Source of the DNA: JAAYCI01 sp964370195
GTDB taxonomy: Bacteria; Bacillota; Clostridia; Oscillospirales; Ruminococcaceae
Assembly (NCBI GenBank): GCA_964370195.1
Contig: CAYJIH010000021.1
Coordinates: 1-28,992 of the forward strand
DNA length: 28,992 bases
Reading direction: 5' to 3'
In this document: positions 1-8,342 of the stretch, piece after piece
How positions within the stretch are numbered: the first letter of the stretch is position 1
Layout: each line of letters starts with the position of its first letter
Program-made: the position numbers and the translations under genes
Notes under the pieces: model-generated
The model's database searches: none
The model's input: the letters and a program-made list of their open reading frames with translations, nothing else
Told to the model about the DNA's origin: nothing

Positions 1-75
1 CCATGCCATTCTCTCACTGTCAACACTTTTTCGAAAAGTTTTTTGGATAAGTTTTGAGTTTTTACACAACCGACG

Positions 76-223
76 ATATAACACATTATATTTTTACATT
101 CGTTTTGAAGAAAAGCACTCTCACCACCCACTTTGCTAACAAAATGAATGTTTAAACCATTTTTCCATTGTTTTCTACTCACACAGATTAGATCATGAAC
201 TCTCTATATAATACATTATATAG
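76..223. repeat. Two near-identical AT-rich palindromes (operator-like)
   Basis: Positions 76-91 (ATATAACACATTATAT) and 206-221 (ATATAATACATTATAT) differ at one base and lie 130 bp apart. The second is the core of a larger palindrome at 204-223 with 9-bp arms (CTATATAAT, spacer AC, ATTATATAG). The stretch 1-277 lies downstream of the minus-strand gene ending at 278, and I see no gene in it. Repeated palindromes of this kind are typical of operators for a dimeric regulator of a gene to the left of the window. Chance similarity in AT-rich DNA is possible. Confidence 0.4.
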
Positions 224-277
224 CAATTAAAGCACATTGATTCATACCGCTATTTACGATAGAATAGACTTAGGGTT

Positions 278-1567
278 TTACTGTTCATTCATATCGCCAA
301 GCATCATACGAATGATTTCCTGATCTGTTTCACGCATCCCTTTACTTCCTAAGCGCCCAATGTTTTGCAACGTGGCTTCCACACCATCCGACACAAGACC
401 TTCGCCCTTGTAAAACTGCTGATGATGCTGATACATCGTGTACCCCATAATGCCGGCCTGCACTGCCATGGCTATTTTTGCAGCGCAAGATGCTTTTGCC
501 CCATCGCAAATAATGCCCGATACAACCGATAAACTATTCACCAACGTATGTGCAATTTCATCATATGAGCCACCTTGCAAGTAAGCAATGCCCGCACCAG
601 CTGCGCAGCCGGCACTCACAGCGCCACAATAGGCCGACAAACGTCCAATGCCATTTTTTTGATGAATTGTAAGCAAACTGGCAAGCACTAAGGCCCGAAT
701 CAGCTCATCTTTACTTTTATTTAACTTTTCTGCGTACACCATTACCGGAATGGATGTCGCCATCCCTTGATTTCCACTTCCGGATAAAATCACCACCGGT
801 AATTCGCAACCGCTCATTCTTGCGTCCGAGCCTGCAGCGGCCATGGCAACAGCAGCATGAATGGCTTCTTCCCCATAAGTTTCTTTCCATATTTTTCCAA
901 TTTGAGCGCCATACTCTCCTTGTATTCCCTCTTTGGCAATGGCCATATTTTGCTCAATTTGACATTCAAACAAATCTTGTACATCTTCTAATTTTACACA
1001 ATCGGCAAACGCAACAATATCTTGTACATTCATAAAATCGCGGCAAGTAAGTGATTGAAAGGCGTCCTCTTTTGCTATAGCCGAAAACACACGCTGTTCA
1101 TTTTTCTCGATCCATACAATGTTGGTGTGATGGTACGTAATTCGAACCTTCACTTCATCCTCATCAGCCCTCACGGTAAGAATCAAATCAAATACATTCT
1201 GTGTGTCCAAATTATGCACTTTAATACATTCTTTTTTCAGATACTTACCAATTTCTGCCTGTTCGTTTTGGCTTACATGCCGAATAACATCCAGCAGCAA
1301 TTCCGGTTTTCCCGCAATTAAGCCGGCTGCTACTGCTGCTGGAATTCCTTTTTGCCCGCCTGTGCCGGGAACCACAACACTTTTAACATTTTTTATAATA
1401 TTATTGCTGGCCTGTACACACACTTTTTCCGGCAATACTCCCAGCACTTCTCTTGCTTTTGCCGCGGCATACGCAATCGAAATCGGCTCTGTACAGCCGG
1501 TGGCAGACAACATTTCCTCTTTTAATACCGCCACATACTGCTGATATTTTACTGTAGACAACGCCAT
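278..1567 (-). CDS. UPF0597 / L-cysteine desulfidase-like (serine dehydratase alpha-like) protein
   Basis: This 429-residue cytoplasmic protein belongs to the UPF0597 family (E. coli YhaM/CyuA, archaeal L-cysteine desulfidase), which is related to the alpha subunit of iron-sulfur L-serine dehydratases. Characterised members split L-cysteine to pyruvate, ammonia and sulfide with an oxygen-sensitive Fe-S cluster. The N-terminus carries the family motif SATGCTEPISIAYAAAKARE (about residues 21-40). The C-terminal half has the Gly/Cys-rich segments MSGCELPVVILSGSGNQG and CGAVSAGCAAGAG, which hold candidate cluster-ligand cysteines. Length matches the family. The ATG is preceded by AGAGG. It lies 31 bp downstream of radC on the same strand, so it may be co-transcribed, although no functional link is evident. 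In Proteobacteria the gene sits beside a cysteine transporter; none is seen here. Serine rather than cysteine as substrate cannot be excluded. Confidence 0.85.
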   Translation of the reverse strand: MALSTVKYQQYVAVLKEEMLSATGCTEPISIAYAAAKAREVLGVLPEKVCVQASNNIIKNVKSVVVPGTGGQKGIPAAVAAGLIAGKPELLLDVIRHVSQNEQAEIGKYLKKECIKVHNLDTQNVFDLILTVRADEDEVKVRITYHHTNIVWIEKNEQRVFSAIAKEDAFQSLTCRDFMNVQDIVAFADCVKLEDVQDLFECQIEQNMAIAKEGIQGEYGAQIGKIWKETYGEEAIHAAVAMAAAGSDARMSGCELPVVILSGSGNQGMATSIPVMVYAEKLNKSKDELIRALVLASLLTIHQKNGIGRLSAYCGAVSAGCAAGAGIAYLQGGSYDEIAHTLVNSLSVVSGIICDGAKASCAAKIAMAVQAGIMGYTMYQHHQQFYKGEGLVSDGVEATLQNIGRLGSKGMRETDQEIIRMMLGDMNEQ

Positions 1568-1598
1568 ACCAAACGCCTCTTCTCAATATAATTTATTT

Positions 1599-2297
1599 TC
1601 AAAACAATGTTTTACCAATCATTTCTAAATGTCCGCTTTCCGCCATTGATACAAAATCATGATCTGCCACCACAATATGGTCTACCAAACGCACATTTAC
1701 AAAATGCAATGCTGCCATCACCTGTTTTGTAACAAGTTTATCATTGGGCGATGGCAGTGCTACACCGCGTGGATGGTTGTGGGCCAATATCACACCGGTA
1801 GCATTGGCACTTACGGCTTCTGCCACAATTTTTCGTGTGGATATTGCCACTGAATTTGCAATACCATGTTTTGCCACGCAACTACACCGTAGCAGTTTTC
1901 GTTTATCGTCTAAGCAGGCAAGATACGCAACTTCACTTGTTTTTCCCACAAATTTGGGCAGAAAAAACGTGCCGGCTTTTACCGTGCTGTCTAGCACATT
2001 TCCCACAGCATTGCGTCTATCTAAATAAAACGAACTGAATTCCGGTACCAATTTAAGCAACACAGCTGTCTGATACCCAACCCCTTTTACTTCCATCAAA
2101 TCTTCTAAAGGTGCATCTAAAACTGCAGCAAATCCCCCAAAGTGCTCAATCAGCCGATGTGCCAATTCGTTTGTGTCTCCTTGTGGTCTTGAATAAAACA
2201 ACAAAAATTCCAGCGCTGTGTGTTCTTCAAAATTCTCAAGGCCCTCTTTTAAAAAACGCACACGCAAACGCTCTCTATGCCCATCATGAACACCCAT
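1599..2297 (-). CDS. radC: RadC-family JAB/MPN domain protein
   Basis: RadC-like protein of 232 residues. The N-terminal part (GHRERLRVRF..., then helix-hairpin-helix-like EVKGVGYQTAVLL) is followed by a C-terminal JAB/MPN metalloprotease-like domain. The zinc-site signature is visible as LAHNHPRG followed by PSPND (His-x-His, Ser, Asp). Despite its name, the role of RadC in DNA repair is disputed and its biochemical activity is unproven. I chose the ATG at 2297 (MGVHDGHRERL), which matches the usual RadC N-terminus and has a GGGGTGG purine stretch 6 nt upstream. An in-frame GTG at 2306 would add three residues. It is divergent from the pseudouridine synthase at 2365 and the 67-bp gap holds no convincing consensus promoter. 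Confidence 0.92.
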   Translation of the reverse strand: MGVHDGHRERLRVRFLKEGLENFEEHTALEFLLFYSRPQGDTNELAHRLIEHFGGFAAVLDAPLEDLMEVKGVGYQTAVLLKLVPEFSSFYLDRRNAVGNVLDSTVKAGTFFLPKFVGKTSEVAYLACLDDKRKLLRCSCVAKHGIANSVAISTRKIVAEAVSANATGVILAHNHPRGVALPSPNDKLVTKQVMAALHFVNVRLVDHIVVADHDFVSMAESGHLEMIGKTLF

Positions 2298-2364
2298 GCT
2301 TTCCACCCCACTTTTGTTTTATTCCATCCACCACTTTTAATACCAAATAAAAAAGGAACTATTT

Positions 2365-3321
2365 ATGAAACAGTTTATCATCGAAGCAACCCAAGAAGGC
2401 ATGCGACTTTCACGTTTTGTGCTTCACGTAACACACCATTTACCAAACAGTTTGTTGCACAAAAGCTTTCGCAACCGGCGCATAAAAGTAAATGGTCAAA
2501 AAGCAAAACCTGACTATCTATTACAAAAAGACGACGTGATTGAGCTATATTTGAATGACGAATTTTTTGCCCAACCTAAGGAACACCGCAAAACAAACAC
2601 AGACCTATTGTTAAACTTTTCTACAATTTATGAAGACGAACACCTTGCTGTGCTGCAAAAACCGGCCGGTATGCTTAGCCATTGTGATGAAAACGGAGCG
2701 CCCGGCCTTGTGGAAGCTTATTGGCATGCGTTTAGCCAAAAAAATAAAACAAGCGAACACGGCTTTCGCCCCGCACTTTGCACACGGCTAGACAGAAACA
2801 CAGAAGGGCTTATCCTTTTGGCAAAAAACCACACTGCATTACGAACAACAAACGAGTTGCTACGCAAAGGGCTGATACAAAAAGAATATCTTTGTATCAC
2901 AGAAAACAAGCCGCCGCAAGGCGTTTTCCACGCCTATCTAAAGCGCGATTATCAAAGTAAAACTGTAAACATAGAACAAAAAGCAAGCCCAAACGCTAAA
3001 CCCATTGCCACCAAAATTGAATGCATTGAAACAAATGGGTGTTTTTGGCTTTGTCGTATTGGGCTTCTCACTGGGCGTACGCATCAAATACGGGCACATC
3101 TTGCATTTCTGGGCGCCCCACTTTTGGGCGACACAAAGTATGGCGGCACACCATACACAGCCGGTTTTTCAAAACAAGGGCAGGCACTTTGTGCCTTTCG
3201 TCTCACATTTGATAACACATTAACGCCAAACAATCCTCTTGCCCATATGGCCGGCCGTTCGTTTGAAGCAAAAAACACATGCCTTTTACAAGTATGGAAC
3301 AATATGAATGTTAAACGATAA
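2365..3321 (+). CDS. RluA-family RNA pseudouridine synthase (copy 1)
   Basis: This 318-residue enzyme should convert specific uridines in rRNA (or tRNA) to pseudouridine in the cytoplasm. An S4-type RNA-binding region occupies about residues 12-70 (RNRRIKVNGQKAKPDYLL). The synthase domain begins at YEDEHLAVLQKPAGM and carries the RLD motif with the catalytic Asp (LCTRLDRNTEGLILLAK), followed by GRTHQIRAHLAFLGAPLLGD near the C-terminus. Length fits the RluA/RluD subgroup; the exact target uridine cannot be assigned. AAAGGAA lies 8 nt before the ATG. It converges with the U32 gene, with only 38 bp between stop codons and no clear terminator. A second paralogue lies at 26854-27756. Confidence 0.93.
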   Translation: MKQFIIEATQEGMRLSRFVLHVTHHLPNSLLHKSFRNRRIKVNGQKAKPDYLLQKDDVIELYLNDEFFAQPKEHRKTNTDLLLNFSTIYEDEHLAVLQKPAGMLSHCDENGAPGLVEAYWHAFSQKNKTSEHGFRPALCTRLDRNTEGLILLAKNHTALRTTNELLRKGLIQKEYLCITENKPPQGVFHAYLKRDYQSKTVNIEQKASPNAKPIATKIECIETNGCFWLCRIGLLTGRTHQIRAHLAFLGAPLLGDTKYGGTPYTAGFSKQGQALCAFRLTFDNTLTPNNPLAHMAGRSFEAKNTCLLQVWNNMNVKR

Positions 3322-3359
3322 ATTTCAACAACTATATACAAAACAAACCGGCAACTGCT

Positions 3360-4583
3360 TTACAATTTTCGACGCAATATGCCACAAGGTGGAATTTGCG
3401 CCCCTTCCGGTGCTTTCACAAAATAAAGCATCCCCGTTTGTGGTGTCGCTTCAATTTGCGCGCCCTCTTCATTCCACAATTCTTCTGTTGATACAGGCAA
3501 CGTACGACCTTGTGGCAACAGAAGTTCCACCGTTTCCCCTCGTGAAAACTTTCCACGTTGACGGCACAGCAAACGCTCTCCCTGCTGCTCTTGCACCACA
3601 CCAACCGGCTGCCATGTGCGAATATAACTGCCACCTTCGCGCGGGCTTTGTGTGGCACCCTCTTTGCCAAGGAAAAAACCGTTTGAATACGGCCGATGCG
3701 AAATTTTTCCCACTTCATCTTTTGCAAATTCCGGCAGATGATACTCACCACCTTTGGATGCATACACTGCATCCAAAGCGGAACGATAGGCCGCAGTGGC
3801 ACTGGCAACATAATAAAAACTTTTACTACGGCCTTCAATTTTAAGGCTATCTGCGCCGGCTTGCACAATTTTATCTAAAATAGAAATGGTGCATAAATCG
3901 TCGGCACTTAAAATATAACTACCATCATCGTCCTCGCCCAGTTCAAACTGCTGGCCCGGGCGTTTTTCTTCGGTTAAATGATATTTCCAGCGGCAACTTT
4001 GCGCACAACGACCACGGTTGGCATCGCGTCCTGTCATATAATTCGACAACAAACATCGGCCGGATACACTCATACACATCGCGCCGTGAACAAACACTTC
4101 TAGCCCCAGTTTCTGCGGTGTATTTGCACGTATATACGCAATATCCTCCAATGTCAGCTCTCTTGCCAGCACAACACGTTGTGCGCCCATTTTATATGCT
4201 TCGCAAGCTGCCACATGGTTTGTAATTCCTGCTTGTGTAGATAGATGTATTTCTGTATTGGGTGCATATTGTTTTACCAGTGCCAACACACCCAAATCTG
4301 CCACAATAAATGCATCTATCCCCGCTTGCGCTGCAGCGGAAATGGTTTTGGGCAAGCGTTCAATTTCTTCGCAGCTGGGCAGTGTATTTAAAGTACAAAA
4401 TAGCTTTTTGCCGCGGCTATGGCAAAGATCCACCGCAGCAAAAAGCTCTTCTGATGTAAAATTATCACTGGACGAGCGCATGCCAAATTCTTTTGCGCCA
4501 AGATATACGGCGTCTGCGCCATACAATAATGCATAGCGCAAACACTCCATATCTCCGGCCGGGCTAAGAAGTTCTACTTTCAG
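3360..4583 (-). CDS. Peptidase U32-family protein (TrhP/YrrO-like), probable CTG start
   Basis: U32 protein of about 407 residues. Despite the peptidase name, several members are Fe-S proteins in RNA hydroxylation; B. subtilis YrrN/YrrO (TrhP1/2) act in 5-hydroxyuridine formation in tRNA. The signature block is intact: GAMCMSVSGRCLLSNYMTGR, then NRGRCAQSCRW, with the expected conserved cysteines. The first ATG (4550) would remove the family N-terminus; the codons upstream of it encode KVELLSPAGD, matching the usual ELLAPAG start. The only start-like codon between the preceding stop and that ATG is CTG at 4583-4581, with GGAGGGG 6 nt upstream, so I start there. The mltG stop is just 3 nt upstream in the same frame. 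Neighbouring mltG and U32 genes also occur in Bacillus (yrrL near yrrN/yrrO), which supports the TrhP-like assignment. The exact substrate is inference. Confidence 0.88.
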   Translation of the reverse strand: MKVELLSPAGDMECLRYALLYGADAVYLGAKEFGMRSSSDNFTSEELFAAVDLCHSRGKKLFCTLNTLPSCEEIERLPKTISAAAQAGIDAFIVADLGVLALVKQYAPNTEIHLSTQAGITNHVAACEAYKMGAQRVVLARELTLEDIAYIRANTPQKLGLEVFVHGAMCMSVSGRCLLSNYMTGRDANRGRCAQSCRWKYHLTEEKRPGQQFELGEDDDGSYILSADDLCTISILDKIVQAGADSLKIEGRSKSFYYVASATAAYRSALDAVYASKGGEYHLPEFAKDEVGKISHRPYSNGFFLGKEGATQSPREGGSYIRTWQPVGVVQEQQGERLLCRQRGKFSRGETVELLLPQGRTLPVSTEELWNEEGAQIEATPQTGMLYFVKAPEGAQIPPCGILRRKL

Positions 4584-4586
4584 TGT

Positions 4587-5870
4587 TTACCCCTCCGTCT
4601 CTTCCTGGGCAGCACTGTCAGCATTTTCTGCTTCAAACTGCGCATTCATACGGTCCATTGTTACAATGTTATTTTCGTGCTGTGTAAATGTTTGGGCATA
4701 GTAGTATGTGCCATAAAAATCTGTAAGGAAGTAATAATAATCACTTTCTTCCGGATACAAAGCCGCCTCTATCGCCGTTTGGCTAGGGCAAGAAATGGGC
4801 CCCACAGGCAAACCTTCTCGCGTTTGTGGGTCTTCATCACCACTATAGTAGCCATAGAATAAATTGTCTGGCACTGCTTCATAGTTTCCGCCATAATCAC
4901 GTGCAATCCAATCGCGAATATAGAAAAAGGTTACGTCACTACCCATTGTACGTCGACCAAAATCGGTATCTTCCAAATCACCCTGCAAACGGTTCCAGAA
5001 CACGCCCGCCACCGGTGGTTGGTTTTCCGGCAAGCCGGCCTCTTCTTCAACCAGCGATGCCAAGGTAATGGTTTCAATCACCGACAAGCCTTGTTCTTCC
5101 ATACGGGCATACACTTCCGATGTCATTTCAGCATCGAATTGTTCAAACAAACGCCTTGCAATGTTTTCGGGCGATTCATCCACATAGAATTCATACGTAT
5201 TGGGTGCCAAATATCCTTCTGCCGCCATAAACGTATCCGGGCTTTGGCCTTCCTCTAAAATACGCGCAATCACATCGATATCAGAAAAACTTTCCAAATC
5301 GTTTGCCACAGCCAAAAATTCGTCTGCCGTGCAAAAGCCCTCTTCTTCAATAATGCTGGCAAATTGCATTACCGTGATGCCTTCTGGGAACGTTACCATT
5401 TTGGTGTCTCGTGGCGGTGGCGGCTGTGTAATTACTTCAATAATTTCATCATAACTCATGCCTGGCTCTATATAGAAACGGCCTGTTTGGAACACACCAT
5501 CGTTGCTATTTAGAAACCGCTCATAAAAACGGAATATTTCTTCGCTTCCAATCAAGCCTGCCTCTTCCAGCTGGCCACCAATGGTGCGCCCCGAACTGCT
5601 GGCTGCCACATCCATCACCACGGTCTCTGTGGCAGTGGCGTTGCCGCCGTCGATTTCCGAAAAGAGGTTGTATGCCACCACACCAGCTACAATTGCAAAA
5701 ATGACAAAAATAACTAAAAACGCTATCAAACAGCCCTTTCTAGCACTCTTTCTAGCTGCTTCATCCTCGTCATAGTCATCATATTCATCGTACAGCTCTT
5801 CATTATCTTGCGCCTGGAACTCAAGAAGATCTTCTTGCGCACCCTTTTTTCCATTTTTGCGTAATGCCAT
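4587..5870 (-). CDS. mltG: Endolytic murein transglycosylase MltG (YceG-like)
   Basis: Inner-membrane lytic transglycosylase that cleaves nascent peptidoglycan glycan strands and is proposed to act as a terminase. The 427-residue protein has an acidic cytoplasmic N-terminus (residues 10-40), a single membrane anchor (about 46-68, CLIAFLVIFVIFAIVAGVVA), a LysM-like segment, and the YceG domain with the catalytic Glu region TLASLVEEEAG and the C-terminal block LPVGPISCPSQTAIEAALYP. The tail is Glu/Ala-rich. GGAGGT lies just upstream of the ATG. A promoter at 5934-5962 suggests it can be transcribed independently of the upstream genes. The next gene (U32) starts within 4 nt of its stop, so the two are probably translationally coupled. 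Confidence 0.95.
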   Translation of the reverse strand: MALRKNGKKGAQEDLLEFQAQDNEELYDEYDDYDEDEAARKSARKGCLIAFLVIFVIFAIVAGVVAYNLFSEIDGGNATATETVVMDVAASSSGRTIGGQLEEAGLIGSEEIFRFYERFLNSNDGVFQTGRFYIEPGMSYDEIIEVITQPPPPRDTKMVTFPEGITVMQFASIIEEEGFCTADEFLAVANDLESFSDIDVIARILEEGQSPDTFMAAEGYLAPNTYEFYVDESPENIARRLFEQFDAEMTSEVYARMEEQGLSVIETITLASLVEEEAGLPENQPPVAGVFWNRLQGDLEDTDFGRRTMGSDVTFFYIRDWIARDYGGNYEAVPDNLFYGYYSGDEDPQTREGLPVGPISCPSQTAIEAALYPEESDYYYFLTDFYGTYYYAQTFTQHENNIVTMDRMNAQFEAENADSAAQEETEG

Positions 5871-5933
5871 CCCTTACCTCCGAAAACCCCAAATTCAATT
5901 TTATATTACACGAATATATTGTACATCTTTCTT

Positions 5934-5962
5934 ATTCTACTAAACTATACGATTTTTTTCAA
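5934..5962 (-). promoter_or_regulatory. Sigma-A promoter upstream of mltG
   Basis: On the minus strand TTGAAA (5962-5957) is followed after exactly 17 nt by TAGAAT (5939-5934). The predicted start leaves a leader of roughly 60 nt before the mltG ATG. This splits the long co-directional run into pcrA...DJ-1 and mltG-U32 units. Confidence 0.6.
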
Positions 5963-5973
5963 GACTCTATTGT

Positions 5974-6507
5974 TTATGGCTGCATCTTTGCCACAACTTC
6001 ATTGGCGGTTTCCTCATCTGTAAGAGCACAAAGCAATGCTTTTGAAAACGAAAGTGCCACCGCAGCCCCACGGGCTGTAATCACATTGCCATCTACCTCC
6101 ACTGCCGCCCCTGTAGAACCATCCACCACACCGGGAAATGCTGTAAAACGCCGCCCTTTCAAAATACCTTCCATCTCAAGCACCGAAGGTGCCGCACAAA
6201 TGGCCGCCAAGAAAAGATTATTTTTTGTAGCCATCTGCACACAGCGCCGCACCATTTCACTTTCACGCAGGTGAAGAGTGCCGGGCATTCCTCCCGGTAG
6301 CACAACAGCAACAGCATCCGCCGGCAATGTGAAATCATGTTCTGCCACAACATCTGCCTGTACACAAATATTGTGCGATCCCGTCACCCATTTTGTGCCA
6401 ACGCCCACCGTCACAACTTCTACATCGGCACGGCGCAACACATCCACCGGTGTCAAGGCTTCCATTTCTTCAAAACCGTCTGCCAAAAAAACAAATACAC
6501 GTCCCAT
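5974..6507 (-). CDS. DJ-1/PfpI-family protein
   Basis: Small cytoplasmic flavodoxin-fold protein of 177 residues in the DJ-1 (YajL/ThiJ) subfamily. Characterised members act in stress protection, as glyoxalases or as debated protein deglycases. The conserved acidic residue lies in LADGFEEMEAL (about E14/E15). The nucleophilic-elbow cysteine is C104 (FLAAICAAPSVLE), preceded by the PGGMPG loop, so the active site looks complete. I chose ATG 6507 because MGRVFVFLADGFEE is the natural first beta strand and AAGGGA lies about 9 nt upstream. An ATG at 6555 would add 16 atypical residues and overlap the GNAT gene. It lies 22 bp after the GNAT gene, so probably the last gene of the pcrA operon. Confidence 0.9.
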   Translation of the reverse strand: MGRVFVFLADGFEEMEALTPVDVLRRADVEVVTVGVGTKWVTGSHNICVQADVVAEHDFTLPADAVAVVLPGGMPGTLHLRESEMVRRCVQMATKNNLFLAAICAAPSVLEMEGILKGRRFTAFPGVVDGSTGAAVEVDGNVITARGAAVALSFSKALLCALTDEETANEVVAKMQP

Positions 6508-6529
6508 GCAGCACCATCCCTTTCTAAGT

Positions 6530-7384
6530 TCACACAGAATCGTAATCTTTTTCAAACAAAGAATCTAGCGTAAAGTAAAGGCGCGGCACTAAAGGCGGCA
6601 CCCATCCATCTTGTAGCGCTTTCCACTGCGCGGCCACTTGCTTTATCCCCTGTCCATGAAAAAGGGGGCTCGTGTTCGGCAAATGCACCACGGCCGTTTG
6701 GCAATCCATTGTCGCCCCAATCTCTCTAAGCAACCGCTGCGCTGCCACGGTGTGTTCTGCCACCATTTCTGCCACTAGCAACACTTGGCCCCGCGCAGAA
6801 AACACTGCATATGCATGATTATTTTTTGCAATTTTATAGCCAGCTTCTGCCGCATCTAAAAGCGCAATGGTACAGGCCGAATCTTGTAAAGTGATGCAAT
6901 CATCAACCCCATGTTGCGCCCTAAGGCAAAACAGCTCCTGTTTGGTAAGCGGCACAAAAGGCACTTTTCCTTCTGTTTTTTCAATCGCCAATTCAATTTT
7001 TCTTTGATTCAGCGTTTTATAACCATGTCTTTCATAATAACAAAACAAAGACCGTGAGGCAGGAACAAGGCACGAAAACACACACCCTTCCCCTGCGCAC
7101 ACCGTTTCGGCATACTGCATCAATCGCTGCATCACGCCTTGGCCACGCCATGCCACCGCAGTGGCCAAAGCAAAGAAGTACACACCTTTTTTTTCATAAA
7201 TCATACATGGCACTGCCGATAATATGGCACAAGTCACTCCATTATCGTCTGCTACAAATAAATTTTGTTCGCCAACAAATTGCGTAACGTATAAGGCGGT
7301 ATCTTTGGCCGAATCGCCAAATGTCTCTTGCCACAGCCACAACACCTGTGGTTTATCGGCATTTTCCATGCGACGAAATTCCAT
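6530..7384 (-). CDS. GNAT-family N-acetyltransferase
   Basis: Protein of 284 residues with an N-terminal GNAT fold (about 1-140). The acetyl-CoA-binding motif A is VAWRGQGVMQRLMQYAE, followed by the motif-B-like SRSLFCYYERHGYKTL (bulged strand with YERHGY). The C-terminal 140 residues form a second region without clear acetyl-CoA motifs, resembling the two-lobed (Eis-like) GNAT layout. The substrate is unknown. The start ATG follows a strong GGGGGAGG purine run; an ATG five codons downstream is an alternative. It sits between the DUF2156 and DJ-1 genes with short gaps, consistent with one transcript. Confidence 0.85.
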   Translation of the reverse strand: MEFRRMENADKPQVLWLWQETFGDSAKDTALYVTQFVGEQNLFVADDNGVTCAILSAVPCMIYEKKGVYFFALATAVAWRGQGVMQRLMQYAETVCAGEGCVFSCLVPASRSLFCYYERHGYKTLNQRKIELAIEKTEGKVPFVPLTKQELFCLRAQHGVDDCITLQDSACTIALLDAAEAGYKIAKNNHAYAVFSARGQVLLVAEMVAEHTVAAQRLLREIGATMDCQTAVVHLPNTSPLFHGQGIKQVAAQWKALQDGWVPPLVPRLYFTLDSLFEKDYDSV

Positions 7385-7436
7385 GCCTCCCCCTTTTTCT
7401 ACAGCAGCAAAAAGAATCTCCCTTTATCCGTTCACT

Positions 7437-8342
7437 TTATATTGACGAATCGTAATATTTTTTTGCCACAATTTTTTCAACAAGCATCACCGGTTGATAA
7501 GAGCGCTTCGCGATACGAAGCCCTACTTCCCCCTCATCGTTTTCTCTGTTGATATATTTTATCGTATCCGGCAAAAGACGTGCCATCTCTCGGTTGATCA
7601 TTGCATATGCACCATCCACATCATACAAAGCCTTTTCCACGTGAACCACAAACATATCCTCGCCCAAAGGGGTGCCAAAAGAAAACGCCACCACCTCTCC
7701 GTCTACTTTTAAAAGACCTCCTTGCAAACGCAGTTTTCGATAATTTTGACACGCTTGCCGTATGGCCACTTTTTCAATTTCAAGCCCTTCAATGCCCTGG
7801 TTTTCATGTAAATTCCGCCAAACCTTGCTAAACGCACATACTTCCTCAATGGTGTCATCTGAAATCGCCTCAAAGCTCCAATTGGGGTAGCTTCGCAAAA
7901 ACTTTGAGCAATGGTTCCGCTTTTTTTGAAATTTTCGGCCTGCCAAATTGGCCAAATCACTGGTGAGGTACACATAATCCCTGGCGCCCAATGGGCTTTC
8001 GTACGTAAAATAGCCCGGAAACATTGCTTCAAGCTCTTCTAAACGCTCTACCGGAATGGTGGAAAGTATAAGCTCTTTTCCCAGTTGTTCTGCATCTTGT
8101 ATCACGGCCGTTATCACAGCCTTCAAATCACCCGTTCCCATCGGAAACTGATAGTAAGCATATTCATCTTCCAGCAAATCGCGCACCACTGCAAAATTTT
8201 CAAAACGGGCAATTTGTGTTCCGTATACCGGTTTCCACATAAACAGGTTGGCAAATGAATATTCGCAGCTGCGAGCTCCACCAGCCTCAAGCAACGGCAC
8301 AGCCCATGCGGCATCCTCTATTTCAACATCTTTAAATTTCAT
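7437..8342 (-). CDS. DUF2156 domain protein (phosphatidylglycerol lysyltransferase C-terminal-like)
   Basis: About 301 residues, wholly DUF2156, the dual-GNAT fold found as the aminoacyl transferase domain of MprF/LysX-like proteins but here without membrane segments. Typical features are the N-terminal CEYSFANLFMWKPVYG segment, the KKRNHCSKFLRSYPNWSFE block in the middle and GAYAMINREMARLL near the end. Stand-alone members have no firmly established function; transfer of an amino acid from an aminoacyl-tRNA to a lipid or peptide is a family-based guess. I prefer the ATG at 8342: it overlaps the tmk stop as ATGA and has AAAGGA 6 nt upstream. The ATG at 8348 abuts that ribosome binding site. 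Confidence 0.85.
   Translation of the reverse strand: MKFKDVEIEDAAWAVPLLEAGGARSCEYSFANLFMWKPVYGTQIARFENFAVVRDLLEDEYAYYQFPMGTGDLKAVITAVIQDAEQLGKELILSTIPVERLEELEAMFPGYFTYESPLGARDYVYLTSDLANLAGRKFQKKRNHCSKFLRSYPNWSFEAISDDTIEEVCAFSKVWRNLHENQGIEGLEIEKVAIRQACQNYRKLRLQGGLLKVDGEVVAFSFGTPLGEDMFVVHVEKALYDVDGAYAMINREMARLLPDTIKYINRENDEGEVGLRIAKRSYQPVMLVEKIVAKKYYDSSI

Noticed and set aside
6508..6555. Longer DJ-1 start at 6555
   Set aside because: It would overlap the GNAT gene and add residues not typical of the family; ATG 6507 starts exactly at the first beta strand.
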